Position numbers and translations under genes: made by a program. A stretch of 64,000 nt of DNA from an uncultured Bacteroidota bacterium (lineage in GTDB: Bacteria > Bacteroidota > Bacteroidia > Chitinophagales > Chitinophagaceae): assembly GCA_903831935.1 (NCBI GenBank), contig CAIKZP010000053.1:30591-94590 (forward strand), given 5' to 3'. The notes beneath the pieces are model-generated. The model searched no databases. It was not told the origin of the DNA and was given only the letters and a program-made list of their open reading frames with translations. Within the stretch, counting starts at the first letter, position 1; every line of letters begins with the position of its first letter. Below, in pieces: positions 9,759 through 19,583 of the stretch.

Positions 9759-10724
9759 ATGAGTTCAATTCAGGAGAAAGCTTTGGTTCATTTAACAGGA
9801 ACCGCCAACCTTGGTAGCATAAATGAAGACAGTTTGTTGGCATTAGCCAATGAATATCCTTATTTCGCTCCCATACAGTTGTTATTATCTGCCAAATTGA
9901 AAGAAACGAACGCGCTAACATTTAATACGCAAGCGCAAAAAACAAATTTTTACTTTAGCAATCCATATTGGGTACACTATTTATTAAATGATTTTACTAG
10001 TCAAAATAAGGCTGTAGAACAAGTAAATACTTTGTTAACTGCAACAGCACAAATTGATACAGAAGCTATAGTTGATTTGCCAATTAATCATTTAGAACAA
10101 GTAATTAGTGCCACTGCAACAGAAATAGCCACCAATACCAATGAATCAGTAGAAGCAATTGAACCTCCTATTGTTGAATTGGCCAATGAAATTCAAATCC
10201 CTACTGTTGAATCGGTGGTTGATTTATTGCAGCGTATTAACCATCCTTATGAAGAAGCCGCTGCAACAGCAGAAAGCAATACCAAAATAGCTAACCTGCT
10301 TTCAGAGCAATTAGCCGATTTTAAAAAGCCTGTTTCGGAAGAAGCTAAATTAGAAATTACTCGCGAACCATTGCATACAACCGATTATTTCGCCTCTCAA
10401 GGCATTAAAATAGACCTTTCTCAAATTCCTCAAGACAAGTTAACTACACAACTTCGAAGGTTCACAGACTGGCTTAAATACATGAAAACAGACAATCCAA
10501 CCGCTGTAGACCTAGATACAAGGCATGATTTAGAAGAAGCGGTGGTATTAATAGCCAAAACTTCTAACGAACAAAAGGAAATTGTAACAGAAACAATGGC
10601 TGAAATATTCCAAAAACAAGGGCAGGTTGACAAGGCAATTCAGCTCTATATTAAATTAAGTTTCATAAATCCTGAAAAATCCGCTTATTTTGCTGCGAAA
10701 ATTCAACATCTAAAAGGTATATAA
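9759..10724 (+). CDS. Hypothetical protein with C-terminal TPR-like motif
   Basis: AEIFQKQGQVDKAIQLYIKLSFINPEKSAYFAAKIQHL; lies between lptE and secG. Confidence 0.75.
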   Translation: MSSIQEKALVHLTGTANLGSINEDSLLALANEYPYFAPIQLLLSAKLKETNALTFNTQAQKTNFYFSNPYWVHYLLNDFTSQNKAVEQVNTLLTATAQIDTEAIVDLPINHLEQVISATATEIATNTNESVEAIEPPIVELANEIQIPTVESVVDLLQRINHPYEEAAATAESNTKIANLLSEQLADFKKPVSEEAKLEITREPLHTTDYFASQGIKIDLSQIPQDKLTTQLRRFTDWLKYMKTDNPTAVDLDTRHDLEEAVVLIAKTSNEQKEIVTETMAEIFQKQGQVDKAIQLYIKLSFINPEKSAYFAAKIQHLKGI

Positions 10725-11074
10725 TGATAATTTTATTTTTGATCTTAATTGTAATAGCCTGCGCGGCTTTAGGTTTTATTGTTTTGGTTCAAAACCCCAA
10801 AGGCGGCGGTTTATCAGCGAATGTTGGTGGACTTAGCAACCAATTGATGGGTGTTAAACAAACCACTGATGTACTAGAAAAAGGTACTTGGCTATTTGCT
10901 GGCATTATTGCTTTATTGGCTATTTTCTCTAGTTTATTTTTAAAAGGTGGCGCTTCTACTGCTGTGGATACCAATCTTTTACAAAAAATCAATACTACTT
11001 CAAGTGCACCAGCTGCACCTGCAGCAACACCAAGTAATACCGTACCGCTTAAAAGCGATGCTGGAAAAAAATAA
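10724..11074 (+). CDS. secG: Preprotein translocase subunit SecG
   Basis: VLVQNPKGGGLSANVGGLSNQLMGVKQTTDVLEKGTW; 1-bp overlap with upstream ORF. Confidence 0.93.
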   Translation: MIILFLILIVIACAALGFIVLVQNPKGGGLSANVGGLSNQLMGVKQTTDVLEKGTWLFAGIIALLAIFSSLFLKGGASTAVDTNLLQKINTTSSAPAAPAATPSNTVPLKSDAGKK

Positions 11075-11094
11075 GTTGACTGTTTACATTATTT

Positions 11095-11127
11095 AAACCC
11101 CGTCTTTGTAAACAGACGGGGTTTTTT
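11095..11127 (+). terminator. Rho-independent terminator after secG
   Basis: aaaccccgtct-ttgtaaac-agacggggttt followed by T tract. Confidence 0.9.
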
Positions 11128-11175
11128 AATTAATTTGAACCTGTAAATGGTTATCTCTATGCTTAAATCTGCCAA

Positions 11176-12213
11176 ATGAAATCGTTTTTCCGTTTGATAT
11201 TTATTGGATCTATGGCAATTGCCTTAGCATTTATATGGCTATTATTTTCCGATGGCACCAAGTTTAAAGAAAAGTCTAGTTATTTTTTTATTGCCGATAG
11301 TAGTACTAATAAAGGCTTGGTTTTAACCGATTTTAAACAAAGAGGATTGGTAAAATATCCATTTATATTAGAATTGTATACCAATTTAACTGGTTCATGG
11401 GATCATTTAAAGCCTGGCAAATACGAAATAAAAAAAGGACAATCCATTTGGCGAATTGCTCGAACAATATCAAACGGGCGAATTGCTGAAATTAAATTAG
11501 TGATTAACCGCATTAGAACCAAAGAAGACCTAGCAAAATTAATCAGTAAAAACTTTTCGCCCGACTCGGTTCAAGTGATGAACTTTTTAAATTCACAGGA
11601 TTCTATTACAGAGTGGAAAGTAGACACTAGCAATGTTTTTACACTAATCATTCCAGACACTTATAGCTTTTATTGGAATGTTTCGTTAAATAAAATTTTT
11701 CAAAAATTAGCAGATGCTAATACTAGTTTTTGGAATAAAAATGATCGTAAAGCAAAAGCAGCAGCCCTACACTTAACAGAAAAACAGGTGTATATTTTAG
11801 CGTCTATTGTAGACGAAGAAACAAACTACGACAGCGATAAATATAAAATTGCTAGCGTATATATTAATCGTTTGAATAAGCAAATGCCATTGCAGGCTTG
11901 CCCTACTATTAAGTATGCAATGAAGGATTTTACGCTAACAAGAATATACGAAAAATACTTATTGAATCCTTCACCATATAATACCTATCGGCACAAAGGA
12001 TTGCCTCCAGGACCAATCTGCACTCCAATGCCAAAAACAATTGATATTATATTAGACGCTCCTAAAACAAATTATTTATTTTTTGTAGCAAAAAGTGATT
12101 TTAGTGGTTATCACCATTTCAGTAGTAATTTTACAGAACACAATACATACGCTAAAGAATATCAAAAAGCATTGGATATTTATATGGCAGAAAAGCAAAA
12201 GAAAGGAAATTGA
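11176..12213 (+). CDS. mltG: Endolytic transglycosylase MltG (YceG-like)
   Basis: ILASIVDEETNYDSDKYKIASVYINRLNKQMPLQACPTIKYAM, YNTYRHKGLPPGPICTP, YLFFVAKSDFSGYHHFSSNFTEHN. Confidence 0.93.
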   Translation: MKSFFRLIFIGSMAIALAFIWLLFSDGTKFKEKSSYFFIADSSTNKGLVLTDFKQRGLVKYPFILELYTNLTGSWDHLKPGKYEIKKGQSIWRIARTISNGRIAEIKLVINRIRTKEDLAKLISKNFSPDSVQVMNFLNSQDSITEWKVDTSNVFTLIIPDTYSFYWNVSLNKIFQKLADANTSFWNKNDRKAKAAALHLTEKQVYILASIVDEETNYDSDKYKIASVYINRLNKQMPLQACPTIKYAMKDFTLTRIYEKYLLNPSPYNTYRHKGLPPGPICTPMPKTIDIILDAPKTNYLFFVAKSDFSGYHHFSSNFTEHNTYAKEYQKALDIYMAEKQKKGN

Positions 12214-13178
12214 ATAAATTAGAACGTTTAATTGTAACTGCTAAACCCATTGCCTTTTTTATTCGTAAAAGCAAGCAATTAATAATTCCTGGTTTTCGTG
12301 GAATACCCTTATTTGATGTAGTAGAATTTTTCTTTTTACAAGTAAAGAAAATTGGCCTGAACGAAAGGGCGGCGTCTATATCTTTTAATGTTATTATGGC
12401 CATTCCTGCTGCCTGTATTTTTTTATTTTCGGTAGTACCCTATTTACCTGTTTCCAATCAATTCAAAGCAGAATTATTGGCATTAACCAAAGACCTTTCA
12501 CCCAACCAAAATACCTATAAATTAGTAGAATCTTTTTTAAATGATTTCTTTCGAAAGTCAAGAGGCGGGCTACTTTCATTCGGTTTTTTATTGGTTATTT
12601 TTTATGCCTCAAATGCCATGATGGGTATTATTAGAACCTTCGAAAAATCAATATCAGATGCAAAAACTTATTTTCTGCACAAACGTTGGAGGGCTATTAA
12701 ACTAACCTTTATTTTAATATTATTAGTAATTAGTTGTGTGTTATTATTAATTGGTCACGACGCACTTGAAAAAATCCTAAAACACTATTTTCATTTATCT
12801 AAAAGCACTTCATTATATTGGTGGGAAAACACTAGATGGTTATTGATTATTCTACTGATTTTCTTGGGCATCTCATTTATTTATAAATATGCACCTTCGG
12901 TAGAAAAAAGATGGGACCTCGTTTCGCCAGGCTCTTTGTTAGCTACTTTTTTAACCCTTGCTACCACCATGGGATTTTCTTATTGGGTAAATAATTTTGG
13001 AAGTTATAATAAAGTATATGGCTCCATTGGAACCGTATTAGTTATTATGCTTTTAATCAATTTAAATTCGCTGATTTTATTAATAGGATTTGAATTGAAT
13101 GTGAGTATTACCTATCTACAAAAGCAAGTAGAAGACAGAAAAGCAAATGAAAAAACTAACAAGAACGCTAGTATTTAG
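12210..13178 (+). CDS. YihY/BrkB family inner membrane protein
   Basis: Multi-TM; ERAASISFNVIMAIPAACIFLFSVVPYL, SPGSLLATFLTLATTMGFSYWVNNFGSYNKVYGSIGTVLVIMLLINLNSLILLIGFELN; TTG start overlaps the mltG stop (TTGA). Confidence 0.9.
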   Translation: MNKLERLIVTAKPIAFFIRKSKQLIIPGFRGIPLFDVVEFFFLQVKKIGLNERAASISFNVIMAIPAACIFLFSVVPYLPVSNQFKAELLALTKDLSPNQNTYKLVESFLNDFFRKSRGGLLSFGFLLVIFYASNAMMGIIRTFEKSISDAKTYFLHKRWRAIKLTFILILLVISCVLLLIGHDALEKILKHYFHLSKSTSLYWWENTRWLLIILLIFLGISFIYKYAPSVEKRWDLVSPGSLLATFLTLATTMGFSYWVNNFGSYNKVYGSIGTVLVIMLLINLNSLILLIGFELNVSITYLQKQVEDRKANEKTNKNASI

Positions 13179-13824
13179 TAGCCCTTCTATCTTTAAAAGT
13201 AAATTTTGCTTTTGGCTCAGTCCAAGTATTGGTTAATTGTTCCATTCTTTCTGTTGATAGTGATGCTTTCAGATAATGACCTGACAATCTTTTTTGACGA
13301 AAGGCTTCATAAATACTAATAGCACAAGCCACAGAAATATTCAAACTTTGAATCATTCCCACCTGAGGAATAATAAAATTACCATCTGCTAAATTTCTAA
13401 TTTCTTCACTTACACCCTCGTGTTCATTTCCAAAAACCAAGGCAACAGAACTCGTTGCAAAATCAATATCATATAAGTCAACTGCATCTGCCGATAAATG
13501 CGTAGTATATATTTTTTGATAGCGTTCTCGCAAGACTTTTACGCAATCAGAAACAGAATCGAATTGGTGTACCGTTAACCATTTTTCTGCACTACTACTA
13601 CTTTTAGGACCAAAACGGGGATGCTTGGCTATGATGGTGTTGATAATATAAATATCCTGAATCCCTACGGCATCACAGGTACGCATTACAGCAGAAATAT
13701 TGTGCAAATCATGTACATTCTCCATTACTACAGCCAAATTTGCCTGCCTATTTTCTAAAACTGCGTTGAACTTCAATTGCCTTTCCGGTGTCATATAATT
13801 ATATAATTCAATCAAATATCCCAT
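13168..13824 (-). CDS. trmH: tRNA (guanosine-2'-O-)-methyltransferase, SpoU/TrmH family
   Basis: TPERQLKFNAVLENRQANLAVVMENVHDLHNISAVMRTCDAVGI, VALVFGNEHEGVS, IIPQVGMIQSLNISVACAISIYEA. Confidence 0.9.
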   Translation of the reverse strand: MGYLIELYNYMTPERQLKFNAVLENRQANLAVVMENVHDLHNISAVMRTCDAVGIQDIYIINTIIAKHPRFGPKSSSSAEKWLTVHQFDSVSDCVKVLRERYQKIYTTHLSADAVDLYDIDFATSSVALVFGNEHEGVSEEIRNLADGNFIIPQVGMIQSLNISVACAISIYEAFRQKRLSGHYLKASLSTERMEQLTNTWTEPKAKFTFKDRRATKY

Positions 13825-13876
13825 AAAATTCCTATTTTCATGCTCCCTAATCCAACGTAACGCTAAAGTTACTTAC

Positions 13877-14380
13877 ATGTTAACAACACATAATGCTCGC
13901 GGCGAGCATATTTTATGGCTAAGTCCTATGTTATATACATGGCTTGCTACGTATACTTCCCCATTACAAATGGTGGTTTTTTATACCGACAATAAATACC
14001 ATTTAATTAGTTTTATTGCTATTACTTTTTTATTCATTGTTTTAATGGCTATCCCCTATTTGTTTCACAAGTATTTTAGGGAAAATGAAACCAGAAATAT
14101 CTTTGTTTCTTGGTTACACATAATAAGTTCTGTGGTTTTGATGATTGGTATATTAATGATTTATACCTATACCCAGCCTATTAACAGAGACTGGAAGTAT
14201 TTTCCAATCATGCATCCTGTATTGGTAAGGTGGCGGTTTTTTAACAGCTTTGCACTGATTTTATTTCAAGTATTTGTATTAAATCAAATACTGTTTACTA
14301 TTTATGGTTGTTTTAAAATGTACTCTCAAAGATTTACAAATAGACCTAAACAAAGTTCCGCAGTTATAAATGCGCTTTAA
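13877..14380 (+). CDS. Hypothetical four-TM membrane protein
   Basis: Open frame with roughly four hydrophobic segments; no family recognised. Confidence 0.6.
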   Translation: MLTTHNARGEHILWLSPMLYTWLATYTSPLQMVVFYTDNKYHLISFIAITFLFIVLMAIPYLFHKYFRENETRNIFVSWLHIISSVVLMIGILMIYTYTQPINRDWKYFPIMHPVLVRWRFFNSFALILFQVFVLNQILFTIYGCFKMYSQRFTNRPKQSSAVINAL

Positions 14381-14398
14381 TTGACTGCAGTTAAATGA

Positions 14399-15424
14399 TT
14401 ATAAAGCCACTTGATTAATTTGAATACCCAAACCAGCAGGTCCTAAAATTTGAACTTTACCAAAGTCAAATTCAATTCCTGTTGCAAGGTCTTCCGATAA
14501 TAGTAATGGACCATCCATATCAACCAAGTCTAATTGAGGCAAAAAATTAGCCACTGCTGCTGCGCCAATAGTAGACTCATTCATGCTGCCCATCATTACT
14601 TTTAAACCCAATGACCTTGCTTCTGTAATCATGCGTTTTGCAGGTGTTAAACCGCTACATTTGGTTAGTTTGATATTTATTCCATGAAAATGATCTTTAC
14701 AACGAAGCACATCTTGTTCAAATACACAACTTTCATCGGCATATAATGGAATCGATGATTGAGCGTATAATATTTTCATTCCCTCCCAATTGTCTTTTGC
14801 TAGAGGCTGTTCAATCATTTCAATGCCTAATGCCGCTAATTGGGGAATTTTTTCTAGTGCCTCTTCAAGTGTCCAACCAGCGTTGGCATCAACCCTTAAT
14901 GGCACAGTTGTTTGAGCCCGCAATGCTTTTACAATGGCTATATCTTGGTCGGTACCTAATTTTATTTTATATACTGGCCATGGCGTTTCTTGCATTTTTG
15001 CTACCATTTTTTCAATAGAATCAATCCCTATGGTATAATCAGAAACGGGTGTTTCATTCCAAGGAGTATTCCATAATTCATAGAGTTTTTTACCCTTCAT
15101 TTTACCAAATAAATCCCAGGCAGCCATATCCAAAGCGCAAACCAGAAAAGGATTTTGAGGAAATAAATGGTGTAGATAATGCCAGTATCTTTCAGGATCT
15201 ATCAGTGCAAATTTTTCAACGAGGTTTTTTTTTGATAGCAAATCTGCTACCATCTTTTCAACAGTAATATCGTAATAAACAATGGCTGGCGCTTCGCCAA
15301 ATCCAACAAAATCTCCAATTGATAAAGAAACAATTAAAGAAGGTTGGTGTGTTTTTGTTCTGCCATTTGAAATAGTAAATGGATATTTAAAAGGCAATTC
15401 TTTTTGCCAATAATTCAACTTCAT
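14399..15424 (-). CDS. Dipeptide epimerase (L-Ala-D/L-Glu epimerase-like), enolase superfamily
   Basis: VYKIKLGTDQD, LRVDANAGWTLEEA, IEMIEQPLAKDNWEGM, PLYADES, INIKLTKCSGLTPA. Confidence 0.88.
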   Translation of the reverse strand: MKLNYWQKELPFKYPFTISNGRTKTHQPSLIVSLSIGDFVGFGEAPAIVYYDITVEKMVADLLSKKNLVEKFALIDPERYWHYLHHLFPQNPFLVCALDMAAWDLFGKMKGKKLYELWNTPWNETPVSDYTIGIDSIEKMVAKMQETPWPVYKIKLGTDQDIAIVKALRAQTTVPLRVDANAGWTLEEALEKIPQLAALGIEMIEQPLAKDNWEGMKILYAQSSIPLYADESCVFEQDVLRCKDHFHGINIKLTKCSGLTPAKRMITEARSLGLKVMMGSMNESTIGAAAVANFLPQLDLVDMDGPLLLSEDLATGIEFDFGKVQILGPAGLGIQINQVAL

Positions 15425-15486
15425 TGCTGTACTATTTAGTATCTAATTTTTAAAAGTACAACCATCAGCAGAAAAAAAGTGAATTA

Positions 15487-18270
15487 TTATCTACCACTGG
15501 TTTTAATGGCATCAGCAAATGTTTCATTAAAAGCAGTGGATGCAATTAATGCTTCTAAACTAATATGCATTCTATAGCGCCAGTAATGCTGCGGATTGGC
15601 AGGAATATTAATTCTTTCGTCATTAGGATTTTCTCTGCGCAAACTATTGTCAATTCCTAGTATATCTTGAATTTGAAACACACTCCACATGGCTGGTGAA
15701 TTCAAATGTTGCAATACGATGGCTTTATTAATCCAGGCATCGCAATACATTGGCGCTTCGCCCCATTGACCAAGTTCATCATTATAAAATTGCTGCGTAA
15801 TGTTGCTATCTTCTTCCCACCAACCACGAATAGTACTCATATCATGCGTTGACGGAGTTACCACACTCAAATATGGGGCATCGTTCGGGTGAAAAAATTG
15901 TTTGTGTGGATTTTTAGGCATCCGTTGAATTTCTAAACTTAATAGCCCCAACTGACGCATCACATCTGGCACACAGGTTGGCACCATTCCAAGGTCTTCG
16001 CCACACACCAACATATTTGTTACACGCTTTAGTGCAGGTAATTTTTGCAATGCTTCTTGCATCCAAAAATCATCTTGACGACCAAAGAAATAGTTCACAT
16101 ATAAATCCTTTAATTGCACTTGCGTATTTTCGTCTAAGTCTCTAAAAGAACTAGTACTCTCCATATTAAATCTAAAGTAAAATTCCTGCGCTAGCGAGCC
16201 TGGCACTTCAAATAAAATAACATTAGAAAGTAAATCGTATAATCCTTGTTTTATTTTTTGATTGTGTAAAGAATTTTCTAATGACTGAAAATGCTTTTCC
16301 ACCAATCGTTGTGTTGCAAATGCAGGTTTCAATTGATAGCCATTAATACCATCAAGTTCTAAATAGTCTAATTTAACTGTTTCGTTATCGTATCCAAAAA
16401 CACTCCACAATACATTTTCTGTAATATAAGGTTTGGTATACCTATGGAAATCAAACCAAATTGCTTGGCTATTGAATTCATTAATATGTACTGGTATTGA
16501 AGGAACAAAATATCCCATAATACCTTCTACCGCATTTACAGGAATACTCCAAATTCTAAAAAATCCAAGAATATGGTCAATTCTAAAGGCATCAAAATAG
16601 TCACTCATTTGAGCAAAACGTTGCTTCCACCAAGCAAATCCATTTTCCTTCATCTTTTGCCAGTTATAGGTGGGGAATCCCCAATTCTGACCCTTCACTG
16701 CAAATCCATCTGGAGGAGCCCCTGCTTGCAATTCCATATGATACAATTCTGGATGTTGCCAAGCATCCGCACCATATCTATAAATTCCAATTGGAATATC
16801 TCCTTTTAAAATAATGCCATTTTCGTGGGCATATTGGGTTGCTGCTTTTAATTGAAGGTGTAACTGGTATTGAATAAAATAATGGAAAACGATGGTATCA
16901 TATGCAACAGATCCCATAGCGGTCAATTCGTTAATCTCCGCTATTTTGTACTGTTGAAATTTGGGCCATTGGTTAAAATCGGCAGTGCCATACAAATCAC
17001 GCAAATAACAGAAAACAGCATAAGGTTCTAACCAGTGTTTGTTCTGTAAAAAATATTGGTGAAAATTGGTATCTGTTAAAAATGCTTTTTTCTTTTTGTC
17101 AAAAACCTTACGAATAAATTGAATTTTTTCTTTGGTAACTATCTCATAGTCTACCACATCTAATTCATTCAATTGTTTGAAATTCAATTTTAAATTAACT
17201 AACTCTTTTTCTAATGCAGCATCAACTAGTAAGTCTAAATTTAAATACATAGGATGTAGTGCAAATGCAGAGATAGCAGCATAAGGATATGAATCCGTCC
17301 AAGTATGTGTAGCGGTTGTATCATTAACAGGAAGAATTTGAATCAGCTTCAATCCTACTTTCTTCGACCAGTCAACCAATAATTTCAAATCATTAAATTC
17401 ACCTACACCAAAACTTTGTTCACTGCGCAAACTAAATACAGGAATTGCTACACCAGCACCTTTCCAACTTAAATTTGGCAGCACCATAAATCCATCGTGC
17501 AGAATTGTTTGTTGTAGTTTTTGGGCAGGTTCGTATAAAATTCTGTTATTCCCTTGCTCAAATTGAACAAAGGTTTTTTGTATGGTATCATATACGCCAT
17601 ACTTATATGCAATGGGAAATAAATCGGCAGATAAATCTAAAGGAACAGCATAATAATCATCTCCCTCATTTCTACTCATTAGTACTGGACTGTCTGTTTT
17701 CCATTTTGAAAGTGTTTTACAACTCCCTATTAAACAAACCGTTTGACCTTTTGGCAACAACGGTGTTTTAACCTTAAAAAAATGGGTTGTTTTATTGGGC
17801 AGTGATACTTCAACTGCTGTATGATTTGCCTTTAATAATACTTGTACAAATGGCTCTGTATAAAAAGCATTTTCATAAAATCCTGCATAATTCCAAGCAT
17901 CAACTGTGGTAATATTTGGGGAATTAATAAAAGCTGGATCTAATACTTTGTTATCGCCAGACTCAAAATTCCACACCCCATTGGCATTGCGTAAAATATA
18001 TTGGTAATGTATTGGTTCATTTAAGTCTTTATCTGCAGAAAAATCAATTTCAACCGACCAAAAACTGTCATTATCGTATTGCATGGCAACCGCCTTATCA
18101 GGATTGCCGCTACCCAATAATGGGTGATTTCCTGAAATAAAAAGTTCCTGACCATAAACTGTATGAAAGCGCAATTGAAACCGTACAACTTGAATGGATG
18201 TATTAGGAATCAGTAATTTTGAATTGATTTCAGGCTGTTTTCGTACAATCGTCATATGTTCCGTATCCAA
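15487..18270 (-). CDS. malQ: 4-alpha-glucanotransferase, DPE2-like, with two N-terminal CBM20-like modules
   Basis: GH77 residues DAFRIDHILGFFRIWSIP, VCGEDLGMVP, PSTHDMSTIRGWWEE; two starch-binding-like N-terminal repeats. Confidence 0.93.
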   Translation of the reverse strand: MDTEHMTIVRKQPEINSKLLIPNTSIQVVRFQLRFHTVYGQELFISGNHPLLGSGNPDKAVAMQYDNDSFWSVEIDFSADKDLNEPIHYQYILRNANGVWNFESGDNKVLDPAFINSPNITTVDAWNYAGFYENAFYTEPFVQVLLKANHTAVEVSLPNKTTHFFKVKTPLLPKGQTVCLIGSCKTLSKWKTDSPVLMSRNEGDDYYAVPLDLSADLFPIAYKYGVYDTIQKTFVQFEQGNNRILYEPAQKLQQTILHDGFMVLPNLSWKGAGVAIPVFSLRSEQSFGVGEFNDLKLLVDWSKKVGLKLIQILPVNDTTATHTWTDSYPYAAISAFALHPMYLNLDLLVDAALEKELVNLKLNFKQLNELDVVDYEIVTKEKIQFIRKVFDKKKKAFLTDTNFHQYFLQNKHWLEPYAVFCYLRDLYGTADFNQWPKFQQYKIAEINELTAMGSVAYDTIVFHYFIQYQLHLQLKAATQYAHENGIILKGDIPIGIYRYGADAWQHPELYHMELQAGAPPDGFAVKGQNWGFPTYNWQKMKENGFAWWKQRFAQMSDYFDAFRIDHILGFFRIWSIPVNAVEGIMGYFVPSIPVHINEFNSQAIWFDFHRYTKPYITENVLWSVFGYDNETVKLDYLELDGINGYQLKPAFATQRLVEKHFQSLENSLHNQKIKQGLYDLLSNVILFEVPGSLAQEFYFRFNMESTSSFRDLDENTQVQLKDLYVNYFFGRQDDFWMQEALQKLPALKRVTNMLVCGEDLGMVPTCVPDVMRQLGLLSLEIQRMPKNPHKQFFHPNDAPYLSVVTPSTHDMSTIRGWWEEDSNITQQFYNDELGQWGEAPMYCDAWINKAIVLQHLNSPAMWSVFQIQDILGIDNSLRRENPNDERINIPANPQHYWRYRMHISLEALIASTAFNETFADAIKTSGR

Positions 18271-18433
18271 GGTCCTCGTTTTAATAACGTAAAAATAAAT
18301 AAAACAATGTGTAATTCAAACACAATAAATAAAAGAGTTGTAATTATTTTCAAATTATACCCGTTTCTATCCAATTTCAGAACCTAATAATCGTTTTAGT
18401 TTAGGATATTGCAACAAAACCAGCAAGACGTAC

Positions 18434-18907
18434 ATGCAAAAAGGGCATCAATTACACATATATACAGACGGATCGTCGAGGGGAAATCCCGGACCTGGTG
18501 GCTATGGCGCCCTATTAATTTGGGGAGATATTAAAAAAGAATTGTCTGGTGGATATCGTTTAACCACCAACAATCGAATGGAATTAATGGGCGTAATTAT
18601 GGCATTAGAATCGCTCACTAAAGAAGACATTTCATTAACCATTTACACTGATAGTCAATACATTGTAAACTCTGTTGAGAAAAAATGGTTAGATAACTGG
18701 ATACGCACAGATTTCAAAGGTGGCAAAAAAAATAAAGACCTTTGGTTGCACTACCATCGATTGTCGAAAAAATTCAAGATCCGTTTTGTATGGGTGAAAG
18801 GACATGCCAATAATGCCATGAATAACCGATGCGATGAACTAGCCACAACAGCAGCAGATGGCAAGCACCTTCTAACAGATACAGGCTATGAAAATGAGCA
18901 TTCTTAA
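18434..18907 (+). CDS. rnhA: Ribonuclease HI
   Basis: IYTDGSSRGNPGPGGYGALL, MELMGVIMALE, TDSQYIVNSVEKKWLDNW, WVKGHANNAMNNRCDELA. Confidence 0.96.
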   Translation: MQKGHQLHIYTDGSSRGNPGPGGYGALLIWGDIKKELSGGYRLTTNNRMELMGVIMALESLTKEDISLTIYTDSQYIVNSVEKKWLDNWIRTDFKGGKKNKDLWLHYHRLSKKFKIRFVWVKGHANNAMNNRCDELATTAADGKHLLTDTGYENEHS

Positions 18908-18932
18908 GTATTAAATGAACCCTGTGCTTGAA

Positions 18933-19499
18933 TTAAGCTATTTGACTAGTTTGGGTACTTGTTTTTGTAAGCATAGAATACCCTCCAAATAATAAAGCAC
19001 CAAACACAACTGTACTTATTAAGCTGTTTTGATAAAAAGGCAAACCATCTGCTAAACATTGTACCAAGCCTGTAAATGTTCTAGGACGTTGGTATCCACC
19101 ATTGCCAAACCAAACAATTGTATTTGATACGAAGAAAAAAGCAGTTGGCGCACTAACACTGGCTAATAACAGTTTTGCAATTTTACCATCGCTTATTAAA
19201 AAGCCAATTAAGGTAATAGAACCAATTAAAATATAGTTCAGTAATTGTCCGCTATAAAATCCGGCAATTTGGGTATATCCATTGGTATAAAGTACTTGAT
19301 ATATTACATCAGATATAAACATAGATAACAATGGTAAAATAAATGCCCATTTTTTATTCTTCATAAAAAATGCACCGCCAAACAAAGCCATTGCAATTTG
19401 AGGAGCAAACCCTGGAGGACGATTTGGTAAAACCCTATAGATAGATGCTACTAACACAAAAAGGCCAAGAGAGATTAAAACGTTTTTATTAATTTTCAT
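18933..19499 (-). CDS. DUF6580-like integral membrane protein
   Basis: YRVLPNRPPGFAPQIAMALFGGAFF...ISDVIYQ, multi-TM. Confidence 0.75.
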   Translation of the reverse strand: MKINKNVLISLGLFVLVASIYRVLPNRPPGFAPQIAMALFGGAFFMKNKKWAFILPLLSMFISDVIYQVLYTNGYTQIAGFYSGQLLNYILIGSITLIGFLISDGKIAKLLLASVSAPTAFFFVSNTIVWFGNGGYQRPRTFTGLVQCLADGLPFYQNSLISTVVFGALLFGGYSMLTKTSTQTSQIA

Positions 19500-19583
19500 T
19501 ATTTCTAAATTTCAAAACAAAAATAGGCGAAAAAACTTTTTCGAAAATCAATTTTCTCAGTATGTGAAGAAAGGGGGTAAAAG

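Noticed and set aside
14381-14400. Short palindrome around actgcagt near the trans end of 13877-14380
   Set aside because: Only an 8-bp self-complementary core; likely chance.
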